A stretch of 64,000 bases of DNA, from contig NZ_FOVR01000010.1 of the NCBI RefSeq assembly GCF_900115225.1, forward strand, positions 62,001 through 126,000, in the 5' to 3' direction. Position numbers and translations under genes: made by a program. The stretch's first letter is position 1. Each line of letters opens with the position of its first letter. The DNA is from Cohaesibacter marisflavi. Lineage in GTDB: Bacteria > Pseudomonadota > Alphaproteobacteria > Rhizobiales > Cohaesibacteraceae. Below are positions 47,494 through 56,900 of this stretch, one piece after another. A model generated the notes under the pieces. It worked only from the letters and a program-made list of their open reading frames with translations. It did not search any database and had not been told where the DNA came from.

Positions 47494-48891
47494 TTAGTAG
47501 CGTTGGTCGAAGGTTTTCACCTTGTTGCCGCCGAATATCACGCTGGAAGGATCCTTCTCCAGTTTGTTTACAGCGCCTTCAACGCGTTTGATGGTTCGTC
47601 TTGCTTCTGAAACCATGGCTTCGACATTGCGCAGGCCACTGCCTGAGAAGCGCGCAAGGCCGTCCGAGATTTCATCTGCCCGGCTGTTGAACTTGTCTGC
47701 AACACTGCGAATGGAGCGTGCTGCGAGCGTCACTTCCTCGATCACACCCTTGCCGCCATCTTCATCGGAAAGAATGCCGTCGACCTTGCCCAGAATGCCG
47801 TCGATCCGTTCCGAGGCCTTGTTGAGGCGGGCAGCAAGTTGCTGTGCGTCTGTCACGATGGCGTTGAAATCATCGGTGCGGGCGGTGAGGGAGGAGGAAA
47901 AGCTGCTGATATCGCCTGAGGCCTGTTTGGCATTGGTCAGAATGACATTGATATCGCCTGAGGACTCATCCAGCGTGGTTGCAAAATTCTGCAGGGATGC
48001 GACCGCAGAAGAAATTGTTTCCGGGTCCACACTTTCAACCAGACGGTCGACCTTGCCCAGAGACGTGTTCAGGTTGGACGAAAAATCATTGATGCCTTTG
48101 GCCGCTTCGGAGGCATCAGCGACAATTGAGTCGAAGCGGTTGGATGTGCCAACGAGATTTTCGCTGATTGTCTCGACATTGGCGATACTCGTCTTGATGC
48201 TCTCGGGGTCGACGGCAGCAAGCAGGGTGTCTGCTCTTTCGCTAAGGCCTTCCAATTTCCCCGATAGCGATGTGAGCCCCTTGGCGGCGTCAGACGCATC
48301 AGCCAGGAAGGTCTCGATATTGCCGGAATTGTTGTTGAGCGCCGTTGTAAAGCTCTCGATATTCTGGACCGTTTTGTTGATCCCGTCCTGATTGGTATCA
48401 ACCACTGTCTCGATTTTTGAGAGCACCTTGTCAGCGCGGGACATGAGCTGGCGTGCGCCATTCATAAGATCTTCAAAAGACGAGCTCTGGGCGATCATTT
48501 CAGGGGTGCCTGGCTGATCAAGAAGATCGGGCAGATCCGGGCTGCCGCCCTTGATTTCGACGGTGCCTACCCCTGTAAGCCCTTGAAAGGAGAGGCTGAC
48601 ATCACTGTCTTCTTTGAGCGGAATGCCGGCATCAACCAGAAGATCTGCTTTGACATATTTGGGGTTGTCCGGATCATATTCGAGCTTTGCGACTTCGCCC
48701 ACTTTGATGCCGTTGAACATCACTGCGCCACCGCGAATAAGGCCGGCAACAGAGCCTTCAAAGCGCACAATAACCTCTGTCGTCGGGCGGGTTTCATCAT
48801 ATCTGGCAATCCAGTAGATGAAGCCGAAGCCGACCGCCGTCAGAAGCAATGTGAACAGGCCTATGGCCACATAATTGGCTTTTGTTTCCAT
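47494..48891 (-). CDS. MlaD/MCE-domain lipid-transport substrate-binding protein
   Basis: A 465-aa membrane-anchored periplasmic protein. It has one N-terminal helix (about 9-28, IGLFTLLLTAVGFGFIYWIA), a single MCE domain (about 40-115, VRFEGSVAGLIRGGAVMFNG and VSLSFQGLTGVGTVEIKGG) and a long helical C-terminal region with repeated NVETISENLV / DASEAAKGINDFSSNL-type segments. The helical part probably builds a tunnel across the periplasm. It starts 3 nt after the ATP-binding gene. The region is longer than E. coli MlaD but usual in alphaproteobacteria. Confidence 0.9.
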   Translation of the reverse strand: METKANYVAIGLFTLLLTAVGFGFIYWIARYDETRPTTEVIVRFEGSVAGLIRGGAVMFNGIKVGEVAKLEYDPDNPKYVKADLLVDAGIPLKEDSDVSLSFQGLTGVGTVEIKGGSPDLPDLLDQPGTPEMIAQSSSFEDLMNGARQLMSRADKVLSKIETVVDTNQDGINKTVQNIESFTTALNNNSGNIETFLADASDAAKGLTSLSGKLEGLSERADTLLAAVDPESIKTSIANVETISENLVGTSNRFDSIVADASEAAKGINDFSSNLNTSLGKVDRLVESVDPETISSAVASLQNFATTLDESSGDINVILTNAKQASGDISSFSSSLTARTDDFNAIVTDAQQLAARLNKASERIDGILGKVDGILSDEDGGKGVIEEVTLAARSIRSVADKFNSRADEISDGLARFSGSGLRNVEAMVSEARRTIKRVEGAVNKLEKDPSSVIFGGNKVKTFDQRY

Positions 48892-48894
48892 GTC

Positions 48895-49707
48895 TCAGTT
48901 CTTGTCCCATTGTCTGATGGCACGCTTGCCCGTGAAATAGCTTTTGATCCAGGGATGCGGGTTTTTCTGCAGATCGTTCATATTTCCTATGGCCAGAACG
49001 CGGCGCTCGGCCAGCACCGCGATGCGATCACAGGCTTGGCTGAGGCTATCCAAATCATGGGTTACCATAAAAACGGTGAGACCCAAAGTGTCTCGAAGGG
49101 TGGAAATCAAATCATCGAACTCTTCGGCGCTGATCGGATCAAGGCCGGAGGTTGGTTCGTCAAGGAACAGAAGCTGAGGGTCAAGCGCCAGCGCCCGAGC
49201 TAGTGCGGCGCGTTTGATCATGCCTCCTGAAAGTTCAGACGGGAATTTGTGGGCCGCATCCGGGGAGAGCCCCACAAGCTCAAGCTTGGAAATGGCCAGC
49301 TCGTCCATGAGGCGTTGAGGCAGCGTGTAATATTCACGCATGGGCACCTGAATATTCTGCAACACCGAAAGCGAGGAGAAGAGCGCTCCATGCTGGAAGA
49401 GAACCCCCAGTCGGCGTTCGATGGCCAGCCGCTCTTGGCGCGACAGTTTCTCGGTATTGTGTCCGAACATGATGAATTGGCCGGACTGGCGCTGTACAAG
49501 CCCCAGGACGCTGCGCAGCAACACGCTCTTGCCTGTGCCCGAAGCGCCAACGATGCCCAGAATCTCGCCGCGTTGGACATCCAGATCCAGATTTTCCAGC
49601 ACAAGGCGAGAGGAAAAGCCAACCGTCAGACCTTTTACGGACAGGATGGCGCGCGCGCCGGTTTCTGAGGATGCCGTGTTTTGCGGTGTTTGAGGTGTGG
49701 CTGTCAT
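48895..49707 (-). CDS. MCE/Mla-type ABC transporter ATP-binding protein
   Basis: A 270-aa ATPase that powers lipid transport between membranes. It has Walker A GASGTGKS at residues 54-61, signature LSGGM (FPSELSGGMIKRAALARAL), Walker B LLFLDEPTSGLDP and the H-loop TH (MVTHDLDSL). The start is ATG at 49707 with an AGGGAG site; a longer frame to 49758 overlaps mlaE. It lies 10 nt after mlaE and 3 nt before mlaD, a tight operon. Confidence 0.93.
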   Translation of the reverse strand: MTATPQTPQNTASSETGARAILSVKGLTVGFSSRLVLENLDLDVQRGEILGIVGASGTGKSVLLRSVLGLVQRQSGQFIMFGHNTEKLSRQERLAIERRLGVLFQHGALFSSLSVLQNIQVPMREYYTLPQRLMDELAISKLELVGLSPDAAHKFPSELSGGMIKRAALARALALDPQLLFLDEPTSGLDPISAEEFDDLISTLRDTLGLTVFMVTHDLDSLSQACDRIAVLAERRVLAIGNMNDLQKNPHPWIKSYFTGKRAIRQWDKN

Positions 49708-49717
49708 GCTGCGCTCC

Positions 49718-50872
49718 CTAAAACCCGATTGCGGCGAAGAAAATGGCAAAGAGGCCATCGACCAGCACCATCAGAAAAATGGATTTCACCACAGCGGCCG
49801 TTGTTCTTCTGCCAAGGCTCTCTGCGCTGCCACCCACCTGCAGCCCTTCGCTGCATGAGATGAGCGCAATGATCAGGGCCATGAAGGGCGCTTTAATCAC
49901 CCCAACGAGGAACGTGTTGATCGCCACGGCATCGCGCAACCACGTTATATAGGTGGATAGGGAAATATCCGAATAAGCCCAGAGCAGAACGCCTCCTCCG
50001 ACCAGACCGGCCAGATTGGCCACAAGGCCCAGTAGGGGCAGGGCGATGATCAGCGCAATGACGCGCGGCGCGATAAGGACTTCGATGATATTGAGGCCCA
50101 TGACGCGCATGGCATCGATTTCCTCGCGCATTTTCATTGAGCCGATTTCGGCAGTGAAAGCGCTGCCCGAGCGCCCGGCCACCAGAATCGCCGTTAGCAG
50201 AATGCCTACTTCACGTAAGACGAGAATGCCGACCAGATCGATGACAAAGGGCTCCGCGCCGAATTTGCGCAGCTGGAAAGCGCCTTGCTGGGCGACAATG
50301 GCGCCGACCAGAAAAGACATCATGGCAACGATCGGAACTGCCTTCAGCCCTGTATGCTCCATATGATGGACAATGGAGGTAATGCGCAGGCTGCGTGGGT
50401 GAATGAGCCCTTTGAGCAGGCAGGAGACGATTTCTCCTGCCAAATAGGCGAGAATCTTGATGTCCTTGTAGATTTCAACGACATCTTCTCCGGTTTTCTG
50501 AAACAGGGCGATAAAGAAATTCAGGTTCTTTTGGGTCGTTGGTGCGGTCAGGTTGGTCTCCGCCACCGCTTCAAACAGCGACACATGATCCGGATTGATC
50601 GGTGTTGCGCTGGAAAGCTCAAGGCCCAGTCCGCGCAGCAGGCGAATGATGACCCAAGCGCCTGAGGTGTCCAGAGAAGTCAGACCTGAAAGGTCTAGCT
50701 GTTTGACGGAAGGGGTCTCTTTAAGGGTCTGATCAACCTGACTGTCGGCATCTTTCAGGGTTTCTATGGTCCAACTGCCAGAGACAAGCAGCACGCCGGA
50801 CGCAGACGTGCCGTCGGCCTCCAAAACGGGGGGCTGCCCCGAGGCGGCTAAGTCTGATCCCTGTGGAGCCAT
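49718..50872 (-). CDS. MlaE-family permease with N-terminal STAS domain
   Basis: A 384-aa inner-membrane protein. Residues about 20-110 form a STAS domain (VKQLDLSGLTSLDTSGAWVI), so MlaB and MlaE functions are fused. Residues about 130-384 are the MlaE permease (GLKAVPIVAMMSFLVGAIVA, AGRSGSAFTAEIGSMKMREE, which holds the conserved EIG). It is the first gene of the minus-strand lipid-transport operon. The fusion is common in alphaproteobacteria. Confidence 0.92.
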   Translation of the reverse strand: MAPQGSDLAASGQPPVLEADGTSASGVLLVSGSWTIETLKDADSQVDQTLKETPSVKQLDLSGLTSLDTSGAWVIIRLLRGLGLELSSATPINPDHVSLFEAVAETNLTAPTTQKNLNFFIALFQKTGEDVVEIYKDIKILAYLAGEIVSCLLKGLIHPRSLRITSIVHHMEHTGLKAVPIVAMMSFLVGAIVAQQGAFQLRKFGAEPFVIDLVGILVLREVGILLTAILVAGRSGSAFTAEIGSMKMREEIDAMRVMGLNIIEVLIAPRVIALIIALPLLGLVANLAGLVGGGVLLWAYSDISLSTYITWLRDAVAINTFLVGVIKAPFMALIIALISCSEGLQVGGSAESLGRRTTAAVVKSIFLMVLVDGLFAIFFAAIGF

Positions 50873-51072
50873 ATAACAGTTTGCCTTACTAGCTTTTGTG
50901 CTGCTTCAAAATCATCGACCAGCCAGACTATAGGGCTGGCCTTAAAAAGAATCGATAAAATCATACGCGATCCGGATATCGTGCTACCCGAGGCATGCCA
51001 GATTCCCTGTCTTTTATACAGGAAATTCATGCCTTTGCAGAGGGTAAATTGTGGTGTCCTCTCTGAGGGAGA

Positions 51073-52269
51073 CTATTTGCTGGCGCCATTGACCCTTATA
51101 TGAGTGAGTGGAACCCACCTGCTCAGCATCAACAGGCTCAAAGCCAGAAGGGCAATGAGGCTCATGGTCAGGAATGCGGCACCTTCAAATTCGGCATAAA
51201 GGAATCCCGAGGCGGTCGTTGCGATGGCTGATAGAAGGCCCGTGAGCATGGTATAGAGCCCCTGTGCTGTGCCTGAAAGTTCGTCGTCGACGGTTTCATT
51301 GATGAAGAACATGGCGCCCAGATGTGCACAGCCAAAGCTTCCCGCATGGAGCACCTGTAGCAGTAGATAACCGTATGTTGGCAGCTCCAGAGGGAAGGTG
51401 GCCCAGCGGACAATCGCAATCAGGGCTGCAATCTTCAGCAGTGCTCGCCAGTCGAATATGGCGGATATCTTCTTGGAATAGCGAAACAGAATGATTTCGG
51501 AGACGGAGGCCATGGACCACAAAAGGCCTGTCATGTTGGCCGAGACGCCGATCTTGGTCCAGTAGATCGCAGAAAAAGAATAGAGCATGCTGTGCGATGC
51601 CTGAAGGAGGGAGGCCGACACGAGGATGATCCAGAAGCAGCCTTGCCCGAATTGCTTCAATTGGGCCCAATCCAGCCGCGTGCCTTTCGCGAGCGCCTTG
51701 TTGTCGATCCGACGGGGATCTATGGGTAGGGAAACCGAGAAGATGATATGCAGCATATTGCCGATAACCAGCAACCAGATCAGCTTGTTGGCGCCAAAAT
51801 GCTCCATGAAAAGGCCGCCTGCGAGATTGGCTGCCAGAAAGGCGAGGGTGCCCGAACTGCGCATGCGCCCATAATCAAGCCCGAAGCGGCGTGTACCAGC
51901 CAGCGCCAGAGAGTCTCCCACGGGGATGATGGCACTTTGGGCGATATGTGATAATGCCATAACTAACGCGATCCAGATCAGGCTGTCGTTAAGCATAATC
52001 AAGACAAAGGTCAGGCCATAAAAGCTGCAATAGATGCGCAGAGCCAGCCGCCGGTCGCCGATTTTGTCCGATATTGCCGCCATAAGGGGCGTAAAAACCA
52101 CGCGTGCAATCATGGGTATGGTTAATACCAACCCGATCTCCTCTGGACTAAAGGCCAGACTCTTCAGCCAGATCCCGAAAAAGGGTACGTAAATACCAAA
52201 AGGAAAGAAAAACCCGGCATAAAAAAGCGACATGCGCAGCGCGTATTTTTGCTGAATTGGGGGGTGCAT
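51073..52269 (-). CDS. MFS transporter (MFS_1-like, PPP/HcaT type)
   Basis: A 398-aa inner-membrane protein with about 12 predicted helices. The N-terminal half (KYALRMSLFYAGFFFPFGIY; AAISDKIGDRRLALR loop between TM2 and TM3) is typical of the MFS_1-like group annotated as 3-phenylpropionate/nucleoside transporters. The real substrate is unknown. ATG 52269 (MHPPIQQKYAL) is used; a frame extension to 52410 would overlap the divergent gene. It is monocistronic. Confidence 0.88.
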   Translation of the reverse strand: MHPPIQQKYALRMSLFYAGFFFPFGIYVPFFGIWLKSLAFSPEEIGLVLTIPMIARVVFTPLMAAISDKIGDRRLALRIYCSFYGLTFVLIMLNDSLIWIALVMALSHIAQSAIIPVGDSLALAGTRRFGLDYGRMRSSGTLAFLAANLAGGLFMEHFGANKLIWLLVIGNMLHIIFSVSLPIDPRRIDNKALAKGTRLDWAQLKQFGQGCFWIILVSASLLQASHSMLYSFSAIYWTKIGVSANMTGLLWSMASVSEIILFRYSKKISAIFDWRALLKIAALIAIVRWATFPLELPTYGYLLLQVLHAGSFGCAHLGAMFFINETVDDELSGTAQGLYTMLTGLLSAIATTASGFLYAEFEGAAFLTMSLIALLALSLLMLSRWVPLTHIRVNGASK

Positions 52270-52388
52270 CGCGGATTTGCCTGCTGAAAAGTAAAATTGC
52301 GTTAAGATTTGGCCTGTAGCATCAGGCAGTGAGAATGCGTATACCGAGCGTGATTCGCGCCAATAATGATAGGAACTTGGTCTGAACC

Positions 52389-53789
52389 ATGAGCAGCAAA
52401 CCAATGCCACCTACACCACTGCGACAAGAGGACTATCTGGCGATCGAAGCCGCCGTGATGGAAACTGCGAGAGGTCGCTGGTTCCTGGCGGAATATGCCC
52501 GTAGAAATCGGAATGCAGATACTGATACTCTATTGACCGCGATCGATAAACTGGAAAAAACGGTCGTACGAGAAAGAGCTCCGTCCTCGCTGATGCATCA
52601 GGTTCGCATGGATCTGACGGATATGGCCAATGCCATTGAACGCACCAAAACGGAAATCGCTCAAATCAAACATGAAGACAATCAGGGTTCCGAGCGCTTC
52701 GAGCGCGCAACGGTTGAGCTTGATGCCATTGTTTCTCAAACAGAAAGTGCAACCGGAGATATTCTGGGTGCTGCTGAAAAAATTCAGGAATTCGCTTGGA
52801 CGTTGCGCGAAATGGGCGCTGACAGCGACAAGTGCGATGAACTGGATATGGAAGCAACCAACATTTATATGGCGTGCTCCTTCCAGGATCTGACCGGCCA
52901 GCGGATCAGAAAAATTGTGGATGCCATGCGCTATGTCGAAAGCCGCATCAATTCCATGATTGATATCTGGGGCTTCGAAGCCGAGGGTGTGGAAGTGGAT
53001 CAGCATGATCACCGACGCCATGACAAACGTCCCGATGCCCATCTGCTCAATGGCCCCGCCCTTGAAGGCGAGGGGGTTGGACAAGACGACGTTGATGATC
53101 TGTTCAGTGCTCCGGATCTTTATGAAGAAGCCGACCAGAATGATGTTGATGCGTTGTTTGACAATAACGCACAGTCTGACCAGAGCGATGTCGACGCCCT
53201 GTTCGATACGGCAGGTTCTGATGAAGCCTCATCAAACGAAGCTATTGAGGAAGAGAGCGATCTTTCTGCCGAGATGAGCCAGGATGCAGCCGACGCGCTG
53301 TTTGCAACGGCGTCTGAAGGTGATGAGACAGATGAAGGTAGCTCAGCGGAAATGCCTTCGGACGAAATGGCCGAATGGGCTGCCGATGAAGCGGCAGACG
53401 TAGTTGATGAAGTGGTTGATGTTGACACTGTTGATGCCGACGTCATGGATATGCAGGATCTTGATTGGGCGGCTGAAGCAGACGTTGATACCGATGCTGC
53501 CGATGATATGGAGGCTGTTGAGCCTGAGGCTGCTACGAGTGTTGAAGATCAGGAAGCCGATATCTTTGCTTCAACTGATGCAGAAGAGCCGTCCGTAGAG
53601 GCCTCCGCTGATACTGATGTAACCGCACAGGATGAAGCCGAAGCCATGCCCGCAGCCGAAGACGGCGAGCCGGATATTTTTGCTTCTGCTGATATCTTTG
53701 ACAAGGCTTTGAATGAAGAGCTGGCTTCTTCCGAAGAGGAAGAAGAAGAACTTCTTGATCTGCGAGATCGTGTAGCTCAGTTCAGCTGA
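52389..53789 (+). CDS. CheZ-like protein phosphatase with four CheY-docking-like motifs
   Basis: A 466-aa cytoplasmic protein. Residues about 10-197 look like the CheZ four-helix core, with FQDLTGQRIRKIVDAM near 165-180; D167 and Q171 align with the catalytic Asp and Gln of E. coli CheZ. The rest is very acidic and disordered. It holds four motifs: GQDDVDDLF (231-239), DQNDVDALF (249-257), DQSDVDALF (264-272) and SQDAADALF (297-305). These resemble the CheY-P docking peptides of CheZ (SQDQVDDLL) and FliM (SQAEIDALL). Later DIFAS repeats lie at 390 and 429. It probably dephosphorylates CheY-like regulators. A terminator separates it from the convergent giant gene. Confidence 0.78.
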   Translation: MSSKPMPPTPLRQEDYLAIEAAVMETARGRWFLAEYARRNRNADTDTLLTAIDKLEKTVVRERAPSSLMHQVRMDLTDMANAIERTKTEIAQIKHEDNQGSERFERATVELDAIVSQTESATGDILGAAEKIQEFAWTLREMGADSDKCDELDMEATNIYMACSFQDLTGQRIRKIVDAMRYVESRINSMIDIWGFEAEGVEVDQHDHRRHDKRPDAHLLNGPALEGEGVGQDDVDDLFSAPDLYEEADQNDVDALFDNNAQSDQSDVDALFDTAGSDEASSNEAIEEESDLSAEMSQDAADALFATASEGDETDEGSSAEMPSDEMAEWAADEAADVVDEVVDVDTVDADVMDMQDLDWAAEADVDTDAADDMEAVEPEAATSVEDQEADIFASTDAEEPSVEASADTDVTAQDEAEAMPAAEDGEPDIFASADIFDKALNEELASSEEEEEELLDLRDRVAQFS

Positions 53790-53837
53790 CCGTTCCTGAC
53801 AGCCCAGCAAGGCGTTGCCTCCGTTATATATGTCATG

Positions 53838-53868
53838 AAAAAGGGTGCCGTGCTGGCACCCTTTTTTT
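53838..53868 (+). terminator. Bidirectional terminator between the CheZ-like and giant scaffold genes
   Basis: A 12-bp stem AAAAAGGGTGCC/GGCACCCTTTTT with loop GTGCT and a T-run, between convergent genes. Confidence 0.9.
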
Positions 53869-53933
53869 GTGTCTGAAAATCTATCTGCGGGAGGGAGAGA
53901 GGCAAGAGGATTGGTTCCTCTTGCTTGATCCTG

Positions 53934-56900
53934 CTATCCCAACCGGCCACTGGCATGGGCAAGCATGGTGTAGATCTTGCCGGTATCAGAGGTCAGATAG
54001 TTCATGGTCGAGCTTCCGTCTCTATCCTTTCTGGAGATGTCATCCAGAATGCGCTCGAAATCGCCGACATAGCGGTTCACCGTATTGCGGAAGTCTGTGT
54101 CACGCTGGTAGCGCATGCGCACATCTTCAAAGGTCTGCTGACCTTTCAGAGTGTAGAGCCGCCGTGTGAAGCTTCCGCCTTCGCCGCGGCGATAGCTTTC
54201 CCATGCTTCCGACTGGTTGTTGGTATCAATCCCGCGGATGATATCCTTGGAAATGGGAGCCAGTGCCTCGGCATCGCCCGGCTGAGGAATGTTGTCCTCT
54301 GGCTGGGAGGCCCGACGCAGCAGATCTGAGACCCAGCCGCCGGAGCGACCTTCGGGTTCTTCTCTAGAGCTCTGCGGCGCATAGTTGCTTGCCGTCTGCT
54401 GCGGTTGCTGCTGAGGCTGTGGCTGTGGTTCAGGCTGTCTGGCTGGCTGCTGAGCAGGTGGCAGCGGACGCTGCTGGTTGCTCGCTGCTGGTGCATTGTT
54501 GCGCTGCTGGTTGGAACGATCCGATGCGGGCACCGTATCGAACATGTTACCATGGCGCTGTACCACGCGGGACAGTTCCTTGAGGGCGTCGATCTGCTCG
54601 GAGACCACACGACGCATGGCGCCGGTTGCCTCACGGGTTTCGGTTGGCAGTTCGCTGAGGCCCTGTTTGAGCTCGGAGCGGGTGACATCCAGGTCTCGCT
54701 TGATTTCTTGCGTGATGGTACGAATGTCCTGTGTGGCTTGCTCGAAGCGTGTGTTGGCATCGGACATGGACTGGGCCATTTCCTCGCTCATTTCACGCTG
54801 CACGGCACGAATGGATTCCGCTGCACGGCGCCCTTCGGACGCTGCATTGATACGCAGCTGTTCGAGCTGGTCCATGACCTCTTTGGAAACCCCTTCGGTG
54901 CTCTGGCTGAGCAACATGCCCACATCCCGTGCGCGGCCTTCGGCTGTGCTCAGGGTGCTGGCAATGATCGAGGTGAAGTTGTTGAGCACATTCTCGATGG
55001 CTTCTGTCCGCTGGGAGAGGTCTTCAGTCATGCTGACAAGCATGGCGCGTCGTTCCTCGACCGAGCCTTCAAGGCGATCATTGGTGGATTCCATGATGCG
55101 GGTCGTGTTGACCAGAGCGGAGGCCTGCTCCTCGAACTTGTCGGTAAGAGAGGCCACCTGACCAAGGATGCTGTTGGAAACATCGCGAAGGTCATGCACA
55201 TGGCCGGTAAGCTGATTGGTCGAGTTGCCTGCTTCGTTGACCACCGTTTCCACGACCGTGCGGAACTGGTTGGTCTGATCGGACAGGCTGGTCTCGATGG
55301 TCGACAGACTGTGACCGGCATTGAGCAGCAGCTCGGAGAGCGTGTCGTTGGCATGCTTGAGCCGCTCGACAATCTCTGTGCCATCCGCCCGCAGCAATTC
55401 GTTGGTGCTGCTCATGGACTGGCTGGCTTCGTCCGAGGCTATGCGCATTGCTTCCACCAGTCGCTTGTTGGACGTGTCGAGCTTGACAATAGCGTCGTGG
55501 CTACTCTGGGCAATGGCCTTGACCAGATTGCTGGAAGAGGCTTCCAATGCGCTTCTTGCCTGATCGGAGCTGATGGTAAGCGCTTCCACAGTGCGCTTGG
55601 AGCTTTCGTCCATGGCAGTGAGGGTTTCATTGGATTTCTCGCCAATGGTCTCAACCGCCTGACGGGAGCTTTCAGAAAGCGCGGATACAGCGCGCCGTGA
55701 GCCTTCATCCAAGGCGGCAAGGGTGCCGTTGGAGCTTTGGCTGATGGCTTCGACTGCACGACGGGAGCCTTCTTCAAGGGCTTCCAGAGTGCCACTTGAG
55801 CTTTCCGTAATTGCGGTAACCGTGCGTCGCGAGGTGTTTTCAAAGGCCGCAAGGGTTTCGCTGGAATTCTCGGTGAGGGCCGATACAGCGCGTCTTGATG
55901 TATCCTCGAAGGCTGCAAGGGTCGTGCTTGAGCTTTCGTTGAGTGCCTTGGCTGCCATTTCCGCGCTGGCGGAAAGGGCCATCTGCGTGCGCGATGTGCT
56001 TTCCTCGAGCGTCTGAACAGCCATCTGGGCGCTTTCGGACATGGTGTGCGCTGCGCGATCGGTGCTGTTGGTCAAAGAGCCAACGGATCGATCAGTGTTT
56101 TCGGTAATCGCCTGAACGGCACGGCTCGTGCTCTCGTTGAGCGTTTCCGTGGCGCGTGAGCTGTTGTCGTTGATGGCGCTGACCAGATGGTCGCCCGTTT
56201 CGGCGAGGGTCTGGGAGGCTCGGGCACTTTCCTGAGCAACGGCGCGTGCAATTTCGCCACCGCGGCTGGAGAGGCTGTGAATGATGCTTTCACCCGCTTT
56301 CTGGAAGGTCTCAGTGATGCTCTGGCTTCTGCTATCCAGAGCCTGAACCACGGAGTTGCCTTTTTCATCCAGAATGGAGGAAAGCTCAGCCGAACGCGAC
56401 CCGAGGACAGCGTTGAAGTTCTCGGTCTTCTCGGTGATTTCGGCACTTGCCGTCGTCAGCGTGGAGGCGAGAGCGTCGCGAGCCTTGGCGCTTTCGGTTG
56501 CGAAGTTGGTGGAGATCGCATTCAGGCGATCATTGAGGATAGCCTCGATCTGTGCAGACCGGCTGTCGAGAGTTTCTGCAACCTCGAAGACCTTGCTGCC
56601 AAGGGAGACGTTGATCTCGGCAACACGATCCGACAGGGTTTCGGTAAGCTCGTGTGCCTGACGGGACAGGGTTTCGCCAACCAGAGTGAGACGCTTGTCC
56701 ATGCTCTCGTTGATGTCATTCTGCCCTTGCGAGTAGGCCTGCGCGATATCGCGGGTGCGCTCAAGCAGCGTTTCGTTGATATTGCGTGCCCGGGAATCGA
56801 GGGTTTCGTCGAGCCTTGTGGTGCGCTCTTCCAGTGCGGTATTGAGCGTGTCGGCCTTGGTGGCGAAATTCATCGTCAGGCTGGAGACATTGTCTTCGAA

